A stretch of 64,000 nt of DNA from positions 1 through 64,000 of the forward strand of contig JBAOHD010000017.1 of the NCBI GenBank assembly GCA_037046615.1. The letters run 5' to 3'. Origin of the DNA: Phosphoribacter sp037046615 (GTDB lineage: Bacteria > Actinomycetota > Actinomycetes > Actinomycetales > Dermatophilaceae). The notes beneath the pieces were generated by a model. The model was not told the origin of the DNA, made no database searches, and saw only the letters and a program-made list of their open reading frames with translations. A program made the position numbers and the translations under genes. Position 1 is the stretch's first letter. Each line of letters starts with the position of its first letter. Shown here one piece after another: positions 60,722-64,000 of this stretch.

Positions 60722-61693
60722 CTAGATCCGGTATGCCGTCCACTGGTTTTGCATCCGGGTCACCTGACCGGGGGTGAAGGTGGTCATGCAGGCGTCGTCG
60801 GTGTAGTCCATGAAGTTCTTGATCGGGTCCAGACCCGGCTTGCTCGCGCACGAGTCACGACCGGTCGGGCACCCGTAGGCCGCCGACTTCTCGGCCGGGG
60901 TGTCGCTCACGTAGTCACCGTTGCCGGTGCACCCGCCTTGGAAGGTGTGGTAGAGCCCGAGCCAGTGGCCGACCTCGTGGGTCGCGGTGTCGCCGAGGTT
61001 GTAGGGAGCAGCGGTTCCACCGGGCAGTGACTGCTCGAGCAGGACCACACCGTCCATCGGGTCGAGCCTGCCGTTGGGGAAGGTCGCCCAGCCGAGCAGG
61101 CTCTGGCCGAGCTTCGCGGTGTAGAGGTTGAGCGCATTCTTCCCACCTTGGCGCAGGGCCGTCTTCATCGCCTTCTCGGCTGTGCTGCCGGGCGTGAGGT
61201 TGGTGTACCACGAGGCGTTGACCGTGCGGGTGGTCGAGACGAGCGAGAAGCTGAAGCCTGACCCGGAATACGCGGCATTAAGGACCGAGAGCTGGCTGGC
61301 GATCCGACTGTCGGACACGGCACCATTCGTCCCGTCGGTCACGACGTGGACGTAAACCGGGATCGACGCGCTCACGGCCAAGGCAGGGGTGCCGCCGATG
61401 CCTCCACGGGCGTTCGCGGCCAACCGAGCGGCTGTGTCGGCCTCACGGGCCTGCGCCTCGGCAGCCGTCAGCGTGTTGGGGTCGTAGCGACCTCCGCCGG
61501 CCTGAGAGCGGGCCAGATTGACCTCGTCGGTGTGCTCGACGCACGCGCCGAGATCTGCGGCGGCAGCGGCGACCGCCGGTCCGGGCGGTGCCGCGACAGC
61601 GTGGGGTTGGGCGGCACTCACGAGGCCGCCGAAGCCGAGCACGGCGGCGGCTGCAAGCGCCGGGGCGCCAGAGAAGAGGGAACGGACGGTCAT
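60722..61693 (-). CDS. Secreted zinc metalloprotease, M43/pappalysin type
   Basis: 323 residues, no frame break; GGAGG precedes ATG 61693. A signal peptide (APALAAAAVLGFGGLVSAAQ) leads to a pro-region and a catalytic domain with VYVHVVTDGTNG, the extended zinc site HEVGHWLGLYHTF, cysteines CTGNGD and CPTGRDSC, and the Met-turn NFMDYTDDACMTTF. This is the M43 (cytophagalysin/pappalysin) metzincin pattern. It is exported to degrade proteins outside the cell. Confidence 0.88.
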   Translation of the reverse strand: MTVRSLFSGAPALAAAAVLGFGGLVSAAQPHAVAAPPGPAVAAAAADLGACVEHTDEVNLARSQAGGGRYDPNTLTAAEAQAREADTAARLAANARGGIGGTPALAVSASIPVYVHVVTDGTNGAVSDSRIASQLSVLNAAYSGSGFSFSLVSTTRTVNASWYTNLTPGSTAEKAMKTALRQGGKNALNLYTAKLGQSLLGWATFPNGRLDPMDGVVLLEQSLPGGTAAPYNLGDTATHEVGHWLGLYHTFQGGCTGNGDYVSDTPAEKSAAYGCPTGRDSCASKPGLDPIKNFMDYTDDACMTTFTPGQVTRMQNQWTAYRI

Positions 61694-61813
61694 GGGAGGT
61701 CCTCCTGGGGTGGTGGGGGCACGAGTGACCGTATGCCGGTTTTGCCCGATCTCACCCCTCCTCCCGGTCATGCTTCGGTCAAGCTTTGGTCAGGCGCTCG
61801 GTACCCTTGCCGG

Positions 61814-63374
61814 GTGACTAGCCGCCCCCTTGATCCGCCGACCGACCCGACGCTGCGACCTGCCTCGGACGAGGTCGACGACCTCCCCGAGCAACTGCGG
61901 GTCCGGCGTGAGAAGCGCGAGCGGCTCATCGGCAGCGGGCACGCGGCATACCCGGTCTGGGTCGGGCGCACCCACTCGCTCGCGGACATCCGCGGCCGAG
62001 TGGGGGCACCTGGAAGCAGGGCGAGGAGACCGAGGCGCAGGTCGTCACGGCCGGGCGCGTCATGTATCAGTCCGCAACACCGGCAAGCTCTGCTTCGCCA
62101 CCCTCCAGGAGGGGGTCGGCGACGCGCCTGCAGGTCATGCTCAGCCTGGCGGAGGTCGGCGAGGCCGCACTCGCGGACTGGAAGGCCGCTCGTCGACCTC
62201 GGCGACCACGTGGCCGTCGAGGGCCGCGTCATCTCGCAGCAAGCGCGGCGAGCTGTCGGTCATGGCGACCTCGTGGCAGATGGCGTCCAAGGCGCTGCGC
62301 CCGCTGCCGACGCTGCACAAGGACCTCTCCGAGGAGACCCGGGTCCGCCAGCGCTACGCCGACCTCGTCGTCCGCCAGGAGGCCCGCGACATGGTGCGCA
62401 CTGCGGGCCGCCGGCGACGCGCGCGCATCCGCGAGACGCTGCACGGCCAGGGCTACCTCGAGGTCGAGACGCCCGTCCTGCAGCTCATCCACGGCGGCGC
62501 GGCGGCGCGCCCGTTCCACACGCACCTCAACGCCTTCGACCAGGACATGACCCTGCGGATCGCGCTGGAGCTGCAACCTCAAGAAGGCCATCGTCGGCGG
62601 CGTCGACCGGGTCTACGAGACTGGGCCGGATCTTCCGCAACGAGGGCATCGACGCCACCCACTCGGCCGAGTTCACGATGCTCGAGGCCTACCAGGCCTG
62701 TGGCGACCAGACCACGCATCGCCGCGCTGATCCGCGACCTCTACCTCGGCGTCGCCGACGCCGCTCGGGCTCGCGCCAGGTCGAGACCCCCGCCGGGGTC
62801 GATCGACCTCGACGGCGAGTGGCGCTGGCTGCCGGTCTACACCGCCGTGAGCGACGCGGTCGGTCGAGGAGGTCACGCCGCGACACGCCGCTCGAGACGC
62901 TGCACGGCGTATGCCGCGCGACCACGAGCGTCGAGCTCGACCCGGCGTGGCGGGCGGACAAGGTCGTCCTGGAGCTGCTCTCGGCGAGCTCGTCGAGCCG
63001 CACCTGCTCCAGCCGACCTTCCTGTGCGACTACCCGGCGATCGCCCAGCCGCTGGCCCGCCCGCACCGCGAGCAAGCCCGGGCTGATCGAGGCCTGGGAC
63101 CTCATCATCGGCGGCGTGGAGCGCGGCACCGGCTTCTCGGAGCTCATCGACCCGGTCATCCAGCGCGAGCGTGCTCACCGACGCAGTCGCTGCTCGCCGC
63201 CGGGGGCGACCCCGAGGCGATGCAGCTCGACGAGGACTTCCTGCAGCGCGCTCGAGTTCGGCGCACCGCCCATGGGTGGCCTCGGGCTGGGTGTCGACCG
63301 GCTCGTCATGCTGCTTCACCGGCGCGAACATCCGCGAGACCATCCTCTTTCCGCTGCTCAAGCCCGAGGACTGA
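61814..63374 (+). CDS. lysS: Lysyl-tRNA synthetase, class II (frame-broken)
   Basis: From GTG 61814: LPEQLRVRREKRERLIGSGHAAYPVWV and the anticodon-binding OB domain, then motif 1 region GYLEVETPVLQLIHGGAAARPF, motif 2 GRIFRNEGIDATHSAEFTMLE and motif 3 GAPPMGGLGLGVDRLVMLL. It ends IRETILFPLLKPED at 63374. About ten or more extra bases, from 62003 to 63325, break the frame. Order of motifs and total length (about 505 residues) are normal. Confidence 0.9.
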
Positions 63375-63377
63375 CCC

Positions 63378-63557
63378 ATGTGGGACGCCATCTACCCTTA
63401 CCTCGCCGCCATCCTGCCGACGATCGGTCTGCTCGTCATCGCCTATGTCGTCTTCAAGACGATTTTCGAGGCCGACCGCAAGGAGCGCATCGCCCAAGCT
63501 CAGTGGCAGGCCGAGGCCGACCGGCGCGCAGCAGCCGAAGAGCAGCCGGAGAGCTGA
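63378..63557 (+). CDS. Small single-span membrane protein
   Basis: 59 residues from ATG 63378, three bases after the lysS stop. One membrane segment (YLAAILPTIGLLVIAYVVFKTI) is followed by a charged Gln/Ala/Glu helix (ADRKERIAQAQWQAEADRRAA). No family is named by eye. Small proteins of this build commonly sit between lysS and lsr2 in Micrococcales, but their role is unknown. Confidence 0.75.
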   Translation: MWDAIYPYLAAILPTIGLLVIAYVVFKTIFEADRKERIAQAQWQAEADRRAAAEEQPES

Positions 63558-63666
63558 TCTTTCCGACGCCGATGTCTTAACAGAATCCCGGCAGTTTCTT
63601 AACCTTTAGTGCGGCCTTTGCCGTGCGGTGCGATGGCAATCCGCGTGTTACTGTGACAACTGAAAC

Positions 63667-63684
63667 GGCGGGTTGGGGCCCGCC
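63667..63684 (+). promoter_or_regulatory. Hairpin in the lsr2 leader
   Basis: GGCGGG and CCCGCC enclose a six-base loop, followed by CTTTCG. TACTGT at 63649-63654 could be a -10 box, placing the hairpin at the 5' end of the transcript and just before a strong ribosome site. The 268-base gap 63558-63825 otherwise holds only the tiny reading frame listed next. Confidence 0.45.
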
Positions 63685-63709
63685 CTTTCGCCCAGAAGGA
63701 GTCAACTTC

Positions 63710-63733
63710 GTGACGACTTCGTGTGGGCGGTGA
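63710..63733 (+). CDS. Seven-codon leader reading frame upstream of lsr2
   Basis: AAGGAG (63696-63701) is placed eight bases before GTG ACG ACT TCG TGT GGG CGG TGA, which would encode VTTSCGR. The ribosome site is stronger than that of many real genes here, while the frame stops after seven codons. It may be a translated leader that couples ribosome movement to expression of lsr2, or chance. The contained Cys codon recalls short Cys-containing leaders in other Actinobacteria. Confidence 0.35.
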   Translation: MTTSCGR

Positions 63734-63825
63734 GGTCTTTCGAGTTCGCATCCGCCCAATCAGGGTTGCTCAACCGAGCGGCCCGTTTCGCCATCCAACG
63801 CATACGACGAACGGAGTCCACACCA

Positions 63826-64000
63826 GTGGCAAAGCGGACAGTGGTTGTCCTCGAAGACGACCTTGACGGCTCGCCCGCCGACGAGACCGTGACCTTTGGT
63901 CTCGACGGGGTTTCCTACGAAATCGACTTGTCTGCGGCCAACGCCGCCGCGCTGCGGGAAACTCTCGCGCGGTGGACCGGGGTCGCCGAGCGGGTCGGTG
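63826..64000 (+). CDS. lsr2: Lsr2 nucleoid-associated protein, N-terminal part
   Basis: The window ends inside this gene. GTG 63826 starts VAKRTVVVLEDDLDGSPADE, followed by TVTFGLDGVSYEIDLSAANA and ALRETLARWTG, the dimerisation domain of Lsr2. Lsr2 is the actinobacterial H-NS-like silencer of A+T-rich, often horizontally acquired DNA. The C-terminal DNA-binding AT-hook-like domain lies beyond the window. Position after lysS is conserved. Confidence 0.92.
   Translation, partial: MAKRTVVVLEDDLDGSPADETVTFGLDGVSYEIDLSAANAAALRETLARWTGVAERVG

Overview
The window is high-G+C bacterial DNA made of two pieces that do not belong to the same organism. Bases 1 to about 4150 carry an FGGY sugar kinase, ftsK and lolA in an order and sequence typical of Hyphomicrobiales (Alphaproteobacteria). 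From about 4150 to the end, gene content, synteny and motifs are those of an actinomycete of the Intrasporangiaceae type (Micrococcales). This rests on the ppa-dacB-protease-tilS-hpt-ftsH-fol block, DUF222/HNH, DUF3180, lsr2 and a MerR-TipAS regulator. The join lies inside lolA and is most simply an assembly chimera. Both pieces share the same error type: many genes are broken by frame changes, almost all of which behave as one extra base. I annotate such genes end to end as single genes and note the breaks.

Layout of the actinobacterial part. 4.15-7.3 kb: end of a methyltransferase-like gene and a SNF2-type helicase. 8.2-14.4 kb: the most interesting region. A PadR regulator and HAAS-domain membrane protein diverge from a 101-residue hydrophobic peptide that looks like a circular-bacteriocin precursor. 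The peptide is followed by a large polytopic protein, an ABC ATPase, a SpoIIM/DUF95 protein, another membrane protein, a second ABC ATPase and permease, and an 81-residue protein with an L7/L12-like motif. 14.4-19 kb: a TetR regulator with a palindromic operator, then a pair of overlapping multidrug-type ABC half-transporters. 18.9-32 kb: a DODA-type dioxygenase, a left-handed beta-helix protein, topA, a YjbR protein, a DUF222-HNH nuclease, a TipAS regulator, a CapA lipoprotein, tmk-holB, an exported peptidase and tRNA-Thr(CGU).

32.3-44.9 kb: a sulfide:quinone oxidoreductase behind a CsoR/CstR-like operator, a GNAT enzyme, DUF1206, a diacylglycerol kinase with two PAP2 phosphatases, a GalT-like DUF4921 protein, an IS1634-family insertion sequence, an NlpC/P60 hydrolase, ppa and a PBP4. 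45-53 kb: metalloprotease, tilS, hpt, ftsH, folE-folP-folBK and DUF3180, the conserved housekeeping block. 53-64 kb: an orphan NuoD-like gene with a membrane-anchored partner, a cytochrome P450, a DUF2520 protein, nadB-nadC, an AAA ATPase, a secreted M43-type metalloprotease, lysS, a 59-residue membrane protein and the start of lsr2.

A short word, GTATGCC (complement GGCATAC), occurs roughly 75-80 times by eye across 4.15-64 kb and not at all in the first 4.15 kb. It supports the chimera and is itself unusual.
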